DNA of 64,000 nucleotides. Source: an uncultured Flavobacteriales bacterium. Its GTDB lineage: Bacteria > Bacteroidota > Bacteroidia > Flavobacteriales_D > CAJJDF01. The notes under the pieces were generated by a model. It made no database searches, was not told the DNA's origin, and was given only the letters and a program-made list of their open reading frames with translations. The translations under genes were made by a program, and so were the position numbers. This document shows positions 52,600 through 62,053 of this stretch, in pieces (the first letter of the stretch is position 1; the number at the start of each line of letters is the position of its first letter). Where the stretch lies: NCBI GenBank assembly GCA_905182785.1, contig CAJJDF010000016.1:1-64000 (forward strand), in the 5' to 3' direction.

Positions 52600-54495
52600 T
52601 TATTTCTCTTCAGTCACTTCTTCAAAGTCAACATCCGTTACTTCTTCGTCACCTTCGTTAGATTCAGCTCCTCCTTCTGGTTGAGCTCCTCCTTCTGGTG
52701 ATGCGTACATTTCTTGACTAGCTGCTTGGAAAACTGTATTTAGTTTTTCAATTCCTGCTTTCATTGCATCCAAATCTGCTGTTTCATGAGCTGCTTTTAA
52801 TGCAACTAACGCTTCTTCAATTGGTGCTTTTTTGTCTGCTGGAATCTTATCTCCATACTCTTCAAGTTGTTTTTCCGTTTGGAAAATCAAACTATCTGCT
52901 TCGTTTACTGTTTCAGCTTGTTCTTTCTTTTTGTTGTCTTCGTCAGCATTTGCTTCTGCTTCTTGCTTCATTTTTTCAATATCTGCTTCACTCAATCCTG
53001 AAGAAGCTTCAATTCTAATGTTTTGCTCTTTACCAGTTGCTTTGTCTTTTGCCGATACATTGATGATTCCGTTAGCATCAATATCAAAGATTACCTCTAC
53101 TTGTGGTTCTCCTCTTCTTGCTGGTGGAATATCAGTTAATTGAAATCTTCCTAGCGTTCTGTTGTCAGCTGCCATTGGTCTTTCTCCTTGTAATACATGG
53201 ATATCTACCGCTGGTTGGTTATCTGCTGCTGTAGAGAATACCTGAGATTTTTTTGTTGGAATAGTTGTGTTTGATTCAATTAATCTTGTCAATACACCTC
53301 CCATAGTTTCAATCCCAAGAGATAATGGAGTTACATCAAGTAACAATACATCTTTTACTTCTCCTGTAAGAACTCCTCCTTGAATTGCTGCACCAATTGC
53401 TACAACTTCATCAGGATTTACTCCTTTAGACGCTTCTTTACCAAAGTATTTTTTTACTGCATCTTGTACAGCTGGGATTCTTGTAGAACCTCCTACCAAG
53501 ATAACTTCATCAATATCACTGTTTGATAATCCTGCAGCTTTCATTGCAGTTTTACATGGCTCGATTGTTCTTTTTACCAAGTCATCAATCAATTGCTCAA
53601 ATTTTGCTCTAGTCATACTTCTTACCAAATGCTTTGGAATTCCGTCTACTGGCATGATATAAGGCAAGTTGATTTCTGAAGTAGCTGTACTAGATAATTC
53701 AATCTTAGCTTTTTCAGCAGCTTCTTTCAATCTTTGTAATGCCATAGGATCTTCTCTTAAGTCAATTCCTTCGTCACTTTTAAATTCTTCGGCCAACCAA
53801 TCAATAATTTTTTGATCTACATCATCCCCACCTAAGTGAGTATCTCCGTCAGTTGAAAGTACTTCAAATACTCCGTCTCCTAATTCAAGGATAGAAACAT
53901 CATGAGTTCCTCCACCAAAATCAAAAACAACTATTTTTTGGTCTATGTCTTTTTTGTCCAATCCATAAGCTAATGCTGCTGCAGTTGGCTCATTTATGAT
54001 TCTTTTGATAGTTAATCCAGCAATTTCTCCAGCTTCTTTAGTAGCTTGTCTTTGCGAATCATTAAAATATGCAGGTACTGTAACTACAGCTTCAGTAACT
54101 GTTGTACCCAAATAATCTTCAGCAGTTTTCTTCATTTTTTGAAGAACCATTGCAGATATTTCTTGTGGAGTATATAATCTATCGTCTATTTTTACTCTTG
54201 GTGTATTGTTGTCTCCTTTAACTACTTTGTAAGGTACTCTTGCGATTTCCTTTTTACATTCGTCAAATTTGTTACCCATAAATCTCTTGATAGAGTAAAT
54301 TGTTTTTGTTGGGTTAGTGATCGCTTGTCTTTTTGCAGGATCTCCTACCTTTCTTTCTCCTCCTTCAACAAAAGCAACTACAGAGGGTGTAGTTCTTTTA
54401 CCTTCGCTATTAGGAATTACTACCGGCTCATTTCCTTCCATTACGGAAACACATGAGTTAGTCGTCCCTAAATCTATTCCTATTATTTTGCCCAT
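52600..54495 (-). CDS. dnaK: Molecular chaperone DnaK (Hsp70)
   Basis: A 631-residue cytosolic chaperone. ATPase domain with [25 protein letters not shown] and [11 protein letters not shown]; substrate-binding domain with [18 protein letters not shown] and [23 protein letters not shown]-terminal lid ending in [11 protein letters not shown]. No grpE or dnaJ is adjacent. The upstream region contains unusual palindromes (see 54568-54624). Confidence 0.97.
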   Translation of the reverse strand: MGKIIGIDLGTTNSCVSVMEGNEPVVIPNSEGKRTTPSVVAFVEGGERKVGDPAKRQAITNPTKTIYSIKRFMGNKFDECKKEIARVPYKVVKGDNNTPRVKIDDRLYTPQEISAMVLQKMKKTAEDYLGTTVTEAVVTVPAYFNDSQRQATKEAGEIAGLTIKRIINEPTAAALAYGLDKKDIDQKIVVFDFGGGTHDVSILELGDGVFEVLSTDGDTHLGGDDVDQKIIDWLAEEFKSDEGIDLREDPMALQRLKEAAEKAKIELSSTATSEINLPYIMPVDGIPKHLVRSMTRAKFEQLIDDLVKRTIEPCKTAMKAAGLSNSDIDEVILVGGSTRIPAVQDAVKKYFGKEASKGVNPDEVVAIGAAIQGGVLTGEVKDVLLLDVTPLSLGIETMGGVLTRLIESNTTIPTKKSQVFSTAADNQPAVDIHVLQGERPMAADNRTLGRFQLTDIPPARRGEPQVEVIFDIDANGIINVSAKDKATGKEQNIRIEASSGLSEADIEKMKQEAEANADEDNKKKEQAETVNEADSLIFQTEKQLEEYGDKIPADKKAPIEEALVALKAAHETADLDAMKAGIEKLNTVFQAASQEMYASPEGGAQPEGGAESNEGDEEVTDVDFEEVTEEK

Positions 54496-54567
54496 ATTAA
54501 TTTGTATTGTTTTTTATTAAATAATTTACGATTACTTCTATTCAATCTTTATGCCACTAGATATTTT

Positions 54568-54624
54568 ATGACATATTTGTGTCATGGCACGAAATATATA
54601 GATGTCAGGAGGACATTTTGGCAG
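54568..54624 (-). promoter_or_regulatory. dnaK promoter region with TGACA/TGTCA repeats
   Basis: On the minus strand: CTGCCAAAATGTCC (54624-54611), TGACAT (54607-54602), TATATTTC (54598-54591, one base off TAnnTTTG), then ATGACA-caaata-TGTCAT (54585-54568). The repeated TGACA/TGTCA halves straddle the promoter, as heat-shock operators do. No CIRCE or sigma-32-like box is seen. Confidence 0.45.
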
Positions 54625-54697
54625 ATTTTTTATAATAATCTAGCTAAAAAATAATAGGCAGTTGTTTAAAAAAAATAGTTTTGAGAAAATTATAAGA

Positions 54698-55723
54698 TTA
54701 ATCCACAGTCCAAGTTGTTAATCCTTCTTTACAAAACTCATATCTTTTTGCTTGTCCGCCAAATTTTTCTAAGGCTTTTAATACTTTATAACGATTCGCT
54801 TCTTCGGCATAGAAAATCATAAAACCACCACCACCTGCACCTGATATTTTTCCTCCTGTGGCCCCAGATTTTATTGCGGTAGAATAAATATCATCTATCA
54901 ATTCATTGGTGATTCCCTCGGCCATTTTCTTCTTATTTTCCCATCCTGTAGATAGGATTTCTCCAATTTTATACAATTCATCTTTCAGCAAGGCTTCTTT
55001 CATCAAATAAGCTTGTTCTTTTACCTGGTGCATTGCTTGAATTGGTTTTTCTTGTTTAGTTTGAGCATTATTGGCTTGGGTTTCAATAATCCTTGCCGAC
55101 TCTCTACTTGTTTTGGTGTAATAAAGTATCAAATTGAATTGCAATTCATTCAATAATTCTTCCCTTATTCTCAATGGATTTACAATCACTTTGTTATCTT
55201 TATAAAACTCCATGAAGTTTACTCCTCCAAAAGTAGCTGCATATTGATCTTGTTTTCCTCCAGCCATTTTCAAATCCACTCTTTCTATGTCATAAGACAA
55301 TTGTGCAATGTCATATTCTCCAAGTGGTAATTTAAACCATTCTACAAACGCGCCAAGAATAGAAACAACTAGGGTAGAGGAAGTCCCGAGTCCAGACCCT
55401 GAAGCTACATCCATGGTAGTTATTAACTCAAAAGATAAATTTTTTAAACCAAATTCCTTGACGACTCTATTGTAAACTCCTATTTGTAAATCTAAAGTTC
55501 CAGAAATAGGTAATGTCTGTGCAGAATCAAATTCAAGTACCTCGCCTCTGTCTAGGGCTTTGAAAATTATTTTCCCATCCGTACGGGGAATGATTGTGGT
55601 GTAGGCATACAAACTAATTGCTGCATTAAGAATCGCACCTCCATAGTTGTCGGAATAAGGGCTTACATCCGTTCCGCCACCTGCAAAACCAATTCTAAAA
55701 GGAGCTTTACTTCTAATTTTCAT
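54698..55723 (-). CDS. GHMP sugar kinase, HddA-like (heptose 7-phosphate kinase type)
   Basis: A 341-residue GHMP kinase: SKAPFRIGFAGGGTDVSPY, the ATP loop DVASGSGLGTSSTLVVS (about 103-119), and the C-terminal GGKISGAGGGGFM. The sequence resembles D-glycero-D-manno-heptose 7-phosphate kinases that feed nucleotide-heptose for surface glycans. No gmhA or epimerase is adjacent, so other phosphosugar substrates remain possible. It follows the glycosyltransferase gene by 112 bases. Confidence 0.8.
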   Translation of the reverse strand: MKIRSKAPFRIGFAGGGTDVSPYSDNYGGAILNAAISLYAYTTIIPRTDGKIIFKALDRGEVLEFDSAQTLPISGTLDLQIGVYNRVVKEFGLKNLSFELITTMDVASGSGLGTSSTLVVSILGAFVEWFKLPLGEYDIAQLSYDIERVDLKMAGGKQDQYAATFGGVNFMEFYKDNKVIVNPLRIREELLNELQFNLILYYTKTSRESARIIETQANNAQTKQEKPIQAMHQVKEQAYLMKEALLKDELYKIGEILSTGWENKKKMAEGITNELIDDIYSTAIKSGATGGKISGAGGGGFMIFYAEEANRYKVLKALEKFGGQAKRYEFCKEGLTTWTVD

Positions 55724-55835
55724 AGTTTATATTTTGATTTTGATACCAGCCAGAAATATGAATACTCAGTTTTATATATTTTTATTGTAGAGACTGAACT
55801 TTTATTCTAGATAAAAAAATGAATAAATATGCCAT

Positions 55836-56816
55836 TTATATTTCTTTTTCTATCGAATAATTATTTCGAACAGGAGAGTTTCTACCAATTAATTCGGCAA
55901 TGAAACCTGCCAAAAATAACTGAGTTCCAACTATCATAGCAAATAAAGCTATGTGAAACCAAGTATTATCTGCTAGTAGAATTGCTCCTTTGTTTATAAA
56001 TAATTTATCAATCCCAAGCCAGAATGTCAATCCAAACCCAAGGATAAAGAAAAGTGTACCAATTAACCCAAAAAAGTGCATTGGTTTTTTGCCAAATTTT
56101 GTGATAAATGTAATTGTAAATAGATCTAAAAATCCGTTTACAAATCTGTTTAGTCCAAATTTTGAAACTCCGTATTTTCTTTCTTGGTGTTGAACTACTT
56201 TTTCTCCAATTTTATCAAATCCTGCTCCTTTTGCTATCACAGGAATATACCTGTGCATTTCTCCAAAAATTTCAATAGAACGGACGACATCTCCTTTGTA
56301 GGCTTTTAAGCCACAGTTCATGTCGTGCAGTTTTATTCCACTAAATATTCTAGTTACTCCATTGTATATTTTAGTAGGAATTGTTTTGGATAATGGATCG
56401 TGTCTTTCTTTCTTCCATCCCGATACTACATCATAATTTTCTTCCATTATCATACTGTACAACTCAGGAATTTCATCTGGGCTGTCTTGTAAATCTGCAT
56501 CCATTGTAATTACTACATTTCCTTTGGTTGATTGAAATCCGGTATTGAGTGCAGCAGATTTTCCGTAATTTCTTCTAAATTTTATTCCTTTTACAGCCGG
56601 GTATTTCTCTTTTAATTGTTCTACAATCTCCCAAGAAGTATCCTTGCTACCGTCATCTATTAGAATTGCTTCGTATGAAAAGCTATTTCCTGCGCATACC
56701 CTATCAATCCAAGCTAATAACTCAGGTAATGATTCTTCCTCGTTATATAAAGGAATTACTATTGAAATATCTAATTTTTCTGTAACCACGTTCTCTAAAT
56801 TTTTATTTGGTGTCAC
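55836..56816 (-). CDS. Membrane-anchored family 2 glycosyltransferase (polyprenyl-phosphate type)
   Basis: A 326-residue inner-membrane enzyme transferring sugar from a nucleotide donor, probably to undecaprenyl phosphate (ArnC/GtrB-like). Catalytic domain: DISIVIPLYNEEESLPELL, IDDGSKDTSWEIV, ITMDADLQDSPDEI (DxD) and MNCGLKAYKGDV; two C-terminal membrane helices (about 233-265, 275-300). The frame opens with GTG at 56816, overlapping the lipoprotein gene by 14 bases. Confidence 0.85.
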   Translation of the reverse strand: MTPNKNLENVVTEKLDISIVIPLYNEEESLPELLAWIDRVCAGNSFSYEAILIDDGSKDTSWEIVEQLKEKYPAVKGIKFRRNYGKSAALNTGFQSTKGNVVITMDADLQDSPDEIPELYSMIMEENYDVVSGWKKERHDPLSKTIPTKIYNGVTRIFSGIKLHDMNCGLKAYKGDVVRSIEIFGEMHRYIPVIAKGAGFDKIGEKVVQHQERKYGVSKFGLNRFVNGFLDLFTITFITKFGKKPMHFFGLIGTLFFILGFGLTFWLGIDKLFINKGAILLADNTWFHIALFAMIVGTQLFLAGFIAELIGRNSPVRNNYSIEKEI

Positions 56817-57414
56817 TCATTCCTTCTTCAATCTTTTTAAGTAGTTCTTCAATGTTTCCAGAAGTTTCTCCCATATCAGAATCTAATCCTTTTAAAGTTT
56901 TTGAGATTTCATCAGTATCAATATTTTTAAGAAATTCGTTTAATTTATTGGTTCCAGTTTCAACACTTCCACCAATATTTTTCAAAACTCCTTTAACATC
57001 CAAATTTTTTAAATCTATTCCACTTAGATCCAATACATTTAGTTTGTCAAGGAAATTATTCATCATGTTTTTGGTAGTTAATTGAACATCTACTTTCCAT
57101 TCTCCATTTTCCTGAACTACTGTCAAAGGTATAGGCTTTTCTTTTCCTTCCATAAAACAATCGCAAGTTGCAATTTCGTTTTCCGTAACACAATCAATGT
57201 TTTTTAATATTCCATCACCAAAACTAATCTCTATTCCTGATTCCAAAAAATTTAAAGTAGATTTTGATTTTTCAGTAGCTAAGGATTTTGCTTTGTCAAA
57301 ATCTTTGTCAGAAATTGCTGCAAAAAAATCATTAACTGTTGTTTCAGGTTTGTTCCCAGAGCAAGATAATAGCAAGGCAATTGATAATAATCCTATGAAT
57401 TTAACTATTCTCAT
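56803..57414 (-). CDS. DUF4878-like lipoprotein
   Basis: Lipobox at LLLSC (about residue 18). The next ~110 residues, with ETTVNDFFAAISDKDFDKAKSLATEKSKSTL and a closing WKVDVQL, match the NTF2-like DUF4878 domain of Bacteroidota lipoproteins. The tail to residue 203 is helical and charged (KNLDVKGVLKNIGGSVETGTNKL). Function unknown. The 3' end overlaps the glycosyltransferase start. Confidence 0.7.
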   Translation of the reverse strand: MRIVKFIGLLSIALLLSCSGNKPETTVNDFFAAISDKDFDKAKSLATEKSKSTLNFLESGIEISFGDGILKNIDCVTENEIATCDCFMEGKEKPIPLTVVQENGEWKVDVQLTTKNMMNNFLDKLNVLDLSGIDLKNLDVKGVLKNIGGSVETGTNKLNEFLKNIDTDEISKTLKGLDSDMGETSGNIEELLKKIEEGMSDTK

Positions 57415-57446
57415 TTTAGTGTTTTTTAAATTAAAAATGAAGATAC

Positions 57447-57481
57447 AAAAAAAGGCACAATTATAAAATTGTACCTTTTTT
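57447..57481 (-). terminator. Hairpin between the two small lipoprotein genes, probable terminator
   Basis: AAAAAAGGCACAATT and AATTGTACCTTTTTT form a stem (one mismatch) around ATAAA; T-run on both strands. Confidence 0.75.
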
Positions 57482-57500
57482 AAAGTTTGTTAAAAAATAC

Positions 57501-57725
57501 TTAGTTAGCAACAGTTTCTTTAATCTCAGTTACGATAGCTTCAGTTGAATCCATTACTACAGTAGCAGCAGAATCCATAGTTTCAGTAATAGTTTCTTCA
57601 ATTACAGTTTCTGTTTCTTCAATTACAGTTTCTGTTTCGTCAACAACAGTACTTGCAGCATCTTCAGCAGCTTCACAAGAAAATAATGCGAATGCAGCAA
57701 CAATAGTTAAAAATTTAATTTTCAT
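57501..57725 (-). CDS. Small acidic low-complexity lipoprotein
   Basis: 74 residues: signal peptide ending LFSC at residue 17, then an almost entirely Glu/Thr/Val/Ala mature peptide with an imperfect tandem unit (ETETVIEE twice). The DNA shows the matching repeat. No fold or function can be assigned; small repetitive acidic lipoproteins are frequent in this group. Confidence 0.65.
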   Translation of the reverse strand: MKIKFLTIVAAFALFSCEAAEDAASTVVDETETVIEETETVIEETITETMDSAATVVMDSTEAIVTEIKETVAN

Positions 57726-57799
57726 AATAGTTAAAATATAGGGTTAATAATTCCTTAAAGGTATTACTATTATTATAATATAAAAAATAAACCATCTTT

Positions 57800-58870
57800 T
57801 TATTGAAACTCTATAGAATTTTTCGCATAAGCTTCCCACTTTTCTAATGCATTTTTCATATCCTCGGGTAATTCAGATTCAAATTCCATCCACTTACCTG
57901 TATAAGGATGAGTGAAGCCAAGTGTTTTTGCATGTAATGCTTGTCTTGGAATTAATTTGAAACAGTTTTGTACAAATTGTTTGTATTTGGTAAAAGTTGT
58001 TCCTTTCAAAACTGTATCACCATCATAATCTGCATCATTGAAAAGCGTATGTCCAATGTGCTTCATATGAACTCTAATTTGGTGAGTTCTACCAGTTTCT
58101 AACTTACATTCTACCAAGCTAGTATATCCATATCGTTTTAATACCTTGTAATTAGTAATGGATGCTTTTCCGAATTCTCCGTCAGGAAAAACAGTCATTA
58201 ATTTTCTGTTTTTAAGAGATCTTCCTGTATGAGCTTCTATCCTGCCTTCATCTTCTTTCACATCCCCCCATACTAAAGCCCAATATCTTCTGTCAGTTGT
58301 TTTGTCAAAAAATTGTTTTGATAAATCTACCAAAGCTTTTTCTGTTTTACCCACCACCATTAATCCAGTTGTGTTTTTGTCTAGTCTGTGAACTATTCCG
58401 GGCCTTCCTTCATAATCTCCTCTTTGTGGAAGGTTTTTGAAATGATACAATAAAGCATTTGCCAAAGTTCCATCAAAATTTCCATATCCAGGATGAACAA
58501 CCATGTCCATAGGTTTATTTATCACAGCCAAATATTCGTCTTCGTATACAATATCCAAGGGAATATCTTCTGGAATAAGTTCTGACTCTCTTACTGGGTA
58601 AGGATACATCAGCACTATTTCATCCAATGGTTTTGTTTTATGATTGGCTTTCACTTCTTGTTCTGCCACTCTTACATATCCATTTTTTATAGCTTCTTGT
58701 ATTTTACTACGAGATATATTAGGTAATCTATTCATTAGGAATTTATCTATCCTTACGACTTCTTGCCCTTTATCTGCAGTGAATTTATGATGCTCAAATA
58801 ACTCCGGATTCTCATCTGGACTTAAACGAATAGGTTGAATTTTTTCGGGTTGTTTTTTTTGTTGACTCAA
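57800..58870 (-). CDS. rluD: RluD-family pseudouridine synthase
   Basis: 356 residues: an S4 RNA-binding domain (about 38-90, RIDKFLMNRLPNISRSKIQEAI) and the RluA/RluD catalytic domain with VHRLDKNTTGL, catalytic D164. It isomerises uridines in 23S rRNA, most likely 1911, 1915, 1917. The start is TTG at 58870, three bases after the preceding stop. Together with the PASTA gene this follows a common Bacteroidota gene order. Confidence 0.9.
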   Translation of the reverse strand: MSQQKKQPEKIQPIRLSPDENPELFEHHKFTADKGQEVVRIDKFLMNRLPNISRSKIQEAIKNGYVRVAEQEVKANHKTKPLDEIVLMYPYPVRESELIPEDIPLDIVYEDEYLAVINKPMDMVVHPGYGNFDGTLANALLYHFKNLPQRGDYEGRPGIVHRLDKNTTGLMVVGKTEKALVDLSKQFFDKTTDRRYWALVWGDVKEDEGRIEAHTGRSLKNRKLMTVFPDGEFGKASITNYKVLKRYGYTSLVECKLETGRTHQIRVHMKHIGHTLFNDADYDGDTVLKGTTFTKYKQFVQNCFKLIPRQALHAKTLGFTHPYTGKWMEFESELPEDMKNALEKWEAYAKNSIEFQ

Positions 58871-58873
58871 AAT

Positions 58874-61117
58874 TTAGTTATTGCTTTTTACAAATTTAGC
58901 AACTTTAATCTTTCTTGTGTCATTATGGAGTAATTTCACAAAATAAATTCCAGATTGATAGTTAGAAACATCAAATCTATTTCTTGCTTTTCCATGATAA
59001 ATTACTTTTCCAGACAAATCAATAATATGTAACGTGTAGTTATACAGATTAATATCTGAGCTAAAATTTATTGTTGAATTGGTAGGATTAGGAAAAATAG
59101 TTATTGTTTTTATTTCTATTTCTTTTTGCCCAATCAAGTAATCTCTTTGAAAAACAAAAGAAGGCCTTACCATGATATTTCCTGCAAATCCAGAAGTATT
59201 CCAAGCTCCTGATGTTTTGTAGAATAATTTAGAAGATTTATCTATATTTCTATCAAAACCAAAGTTTATTCGATCCGCAGTAACTTGAACGATACCTATG
59301 TAATATTTCCCTGCATTTAAATAAAAATTAGAATCTAACGGATATTCATAAAATCCATTTGTTCCTAAATTATACCTAGGAACATCTGTTCCTGTTTTTT
59401 GATAAATAATAGAGTTTGGTCTTCCTGCATTGTCATCCCAAATTGTAATGAGAAAATTAGAACTATTCATGTTGTAGGCGGAGGGAGTAAAATGCATAAA
59501 TACAGATTTTATAGAGTCTCCATTTACCAAATTGTATTCCATTGCAATTTCCGGAAATAATAGTCCAAGTCCTTGAACTCCATAAGCCGCTTCTGCAGTT
59601 CCATCATCATAAGAATAGAAATCCCAAAAAGCTTGTGTAAGTTTTACAGTATCATTCAATCTGCATTTATCTGGAGTTGTGGTGTGTCTTACCAAAATAT
59701 CAAATGCAGCATTGGTATCTATCATTGTGGTATCAAAGAAATAAGACGGAGGTATGTTAAATTTCGTCTCAAAATTAGTAGATCCACCTATAGAAGGTGT
59801 TGCAGGATTATTTATAATAAGTTGAGATATTCCATTATAACTTATTTCTAAATTATTACTTCCTATTAATTTCCCTGTGCTACTGTTGTTTCTTTGTCTT
59901 ACAACTAAAGAATCTAACATAGAGTTTAATGGATCCATTTTGTAATGTTTCCATGGCATTGCAGTATAATCTTTTAATAAAGTTCTTACAGGATATTGAA
60001 AAGCAACATCATCTCTTATTGTATCATTAAACGCTCTAAAACTTGTAAGAAATACGTAGTCAATATGCCAATGATCAAAACTACCAGAAAGAGTAGCGTA
60101 ATTTGCAAACCTGAATTTAAATCCTGCTTTTAAATATTTTGCATCTAATATAGGAATCATTACTTGCTTGTAATTTGTATCCAACCTTTCACCTGGAGTA
60201 TTCCAAACACTGAACCATTTATTGTCATTAGGCGACCAAAATTGAACAATTAAAGAATCTGAAGTTTCTGGTTTGTCTCCTAACCCTTCTGCTTGATAAT
60301 AAAAACTTAAGTACAAAGAATCTGATAATGTAGCTGTATTCCCACTAGAATTAATATTAAGAAAAATAGGTTTCGAAGTTAAATAATCTGCTAGACCATA
60401 AGCTGTAGGACTTGTGAAATTATAAGGATATCCATTTTCATTCAATCCATCAAAAGTTACAACACCAATTGTGGGAGGATTAATTCCGTAATCGTTATTT
60501 CTGAAAGCAAAATTATCTTGCCATAAGGAATTAGTATCAGTTGCTGAAACAAAATAGACTCTTGCAGAATCCTGAACAATATCTGGAGGTAGAACATAAT
60601 AGATGTTATCTGGAGAAGCAACAGTTCCTAGAGTGTCATCTGTATTATAAGGGGGCCAAACAGGAACTGTAACACATACAATCGGATATACATCCAAATC
60701 ACAAATTGTTCTCATTCCCATTGAAGGTAATGCGACAGTATCAATTTGAAAAGTATCAGGAGAGGTACCGATAAGAGTATATTGATAGTTGTAAGTAGTA
60801 TCCAACATAAATATTGCTGTATCTACATCTGGAACTCCTGCAATTAGAATTTTGTGAAATAAGGTATCAATTACATTCGCATCTCCTGGTTTCGCATCAA
60901 ATTTCTTGAACTTATCGATAGAAAAATCATCTTTAAAAGGCAATTTAATTGTATCAATTGAATAAATGTAATTATTGTTTAAACTACGACTTACTTGGGC
61001 TTGACTCATTTTATATTCTCGAACTAGCTTAGGGTTTATTCCTAAAGGTTCTAAAGATTCTTGAGACTGTAACTGAAATGAAACGAAGAAAAGGGTTATA
61101 ATAAAAATTCTGTACAT
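58874..61117 (-). CDS. Large secreted protein with T9SS type A sorting domain
   Basis: A 747-residue exported protein. Signal peptide to about residue 18 (FVSFQLQSQ). The body is beta-rich, Asp/Asn-rich and without recognised catalytic motifs; a domain near residue 200 (LNENGYPYNFTSPTAYGLADYLTSKP) recurs in similar surface proteins. The last ~75 residues (ITIFPNPTNSTINFSSD, LHIIDLSGKVIY, YQSGIYFVKLL, KVAKFVKS) are a type A sorting signal. Cotranscribed with PASTA and rluD genes. Confidence 0.85.
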   Translation of the reverse strand: MYRIFIITLFFVSFQLQSQESLEPLGINPKLVREYKMSQAQVSRSLNNNYIYSIDTIKLPFKDDFSIDKFKKFDAKPGDANVIDTLFHKILIAGVPDVDTAIFMLDTTYNYQYTLIGTSPDTFQIDTVALPSMGMRTICDLDVYPIVCVTVPVWPPYNTDDTLGTVASPDNIYYVLPPDIVQDSARVYFVSATDTNSLWQDNFAFRNNDYGINPPTIGVVTFDGLNENGYPYNFTSPTAYGLADYLTSKPIFLNINSSGNTATLSDSLYLSFYYQAEGLGDKPETSDSLIVQFWSPNDNKWFSVWNTPGERLDTNYKQVMIPILDAKYLKAGFKFRFANYATLSGSFDHWHIDYVFLTSFRAFNDTIRDDVAFQYPVRTLLKDYTAMPWKHYKMDPLNSMLDSLVVRQRNNSSTGKLIGSNNLEISYNGISQLIINNPATPSIGGSTNFETKFNIPPSYFFDTTMIDTNAAFDILVRHTTTPDKCRLNDTVKLTQAFWDFYSYDDGTAEAAYGVQGLGLLFPEIAMEYNLVNGDSIKSVFMHFTPSAYNMNSSNFLITIWDDNAGRPNSIIYQKTGTDVPRYNLGTNGFYEYPLDSNFYLNAGKYYIGIVQVTADRINFGFDRNIDKSSKLFYKTSGAWNTSGFAGNIMVRPSFVFQRDYLIGQKEIEIKTITIFPNPTNSTINFSSDINLYNYTLHIIDLSGKVIYHGKARNRFDVSNYQSGIYFVKLLHNDTRKIKVAKFVKSNN

Positions 61118-61124
61118 GTATCTT

Positions 61125-61895
61125 TTACTTATTTATCGTTACAATAATCTCACTTCCTTCTGCAATGGTTGCACCTTCTATATATTCAGGGCTTTGATGA
61201 GTTATAGGAGTAGAGGCTGAATCCTCTTTGCTAATGGCTTTATTAAGATTATAAAGAGTAACTAGAGAAAATGTTTTATTTCCTAACTCCAAATTAGCTT
61301 CACTTATTGTTTTGCCTACTAAGTTTGGTATTGGAACTTGGGCATTTAAGTTTTGACCTTTCCCTATTAAAACTTCTACTGTAGAGTTTTTTGGCAATAT
61401 AAATCCTGCTTTCACAGATTTACCTTTGTATTTTACATCTAATACTACATTTTTGTAGGGATTTGGAATAAGAGTCCATTTCATATTAAGTCCTGCAATG
61501 GTAAGTTTTGTTGCAGCCAAAGATTTTGAATTATCTTGAATAGCAGGCAGTTTAATTTTTTGTTCCATTTTTCGAACAACCGTTAAATAGATAATGCGAT
61601 TACTCTTAACCCATGACTCTAATGAATCTGAAAATGGTTTTGGACTTTGAAGAATAACTGTGTTCTTCTGTTTATTTGCATAAACAGAATCAATAGTTAG
61701 TCTTAATTCATAGGTGTTTGCTAATTCTTCTGCTTCTTCAATAGATAATCCTAAGAAACTTGGAGTCTCTATTTTTTGGCCATGATTGGTATAAAAATTC
61801 AACCAAATTAATGTAACAACAACTATTAGTATAGCTGAAAGAAATGCGAATAAAAAGTTTTTAAGCAGAGGTTTAGATTTAATTTTATTCCACAT
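61125..61895 (-). CDS. PASTA-domain membrane protein
   Basis: A 256-residue protein: one membrane helix (about 13-31), then three PASTA modules in the periplasm (TPSFLGLSIEEAEELANTYELRLTI, LPAIQDNSKSLAATKLTIAGLNMKW, IPNLVGKTISEANLELGNKTF). PASTA modules bind peptidoglycan or muropeptides; there is no kinase or transpeptidase domain, so it is a stand-alone sensor or anchor. First of a three-gene operon with a T9SS cargo and rluD, gaps 7 and 3 bases. Confidence 0.85.
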   Translation of the reverse strand: MWNKIKSKPLLKNFLFAFLSAILIVVVTLIWLNFYTNHGQKIETPSFLGLSIEEAEELANTYELRLTIDSVYANKQKNTVILQSPKPFSDSLESWVKSNRIIYLTVVRKMEQKIKLPAIQDNSKSLAATKLTIAGLNMKWTLIPNPYKNVVLDVKYKGKSVKAGFILPKNSTVEVLIGKGQNLNAQVPIPNLVGKTISEANLELGNKTFSLVTLYNLNKAISKEDSASTPITHQSPEYIEGATIAEGSEIIVTINK

Positions 61896-61922
61896 TTAAC
61901 TGAGTTAATTATTAGTAAGAGG

Positions 61923-61930
61923 CAAATATA
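61923..61930 (-). promoter_or_regulatory. -7 promoter box TATATTTG for the PASTA operon
   Basis: Minus-strand TATATTTG matches TAnnTTTG, 27 bases before the ATG at 61895. Confidence 0.4.
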
Positions 61931-62021
61931 ACGAAACAAAGTGAATTCTATTTTATACCCTAACTATTAATTAACAATCCTTGATTTTAAAAATAAATTA
62001 GTGAATGTCTTATCTAAAACT

Positions 62022-62029
62022 TACATTTG
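62022..62029 (+). promoter_or_regulatory. -7 promoter box TACATTTG for the symporter gene
   Basis: TACATTTG matches TAnnTTTG, 24 bases before the ATG at 62054. Confidence 0.4.
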
Positions 62030-62053
62030 TTTTTGTAAAAAAAATCAGTATAA

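Noticed and set aside
52832-53143. 103-codon antisense frame in dnaK
   Set aside because: Ser/Leu/Phe-rich reverse of conserved dnaK coding sequence; no promoter or independent signal.
54585-54591. TGGCACG resembling a sigma-54 -24 box
   Set aside because: No GC/TTGC -12 element follows at the required spacing, and it points away from dnaK.
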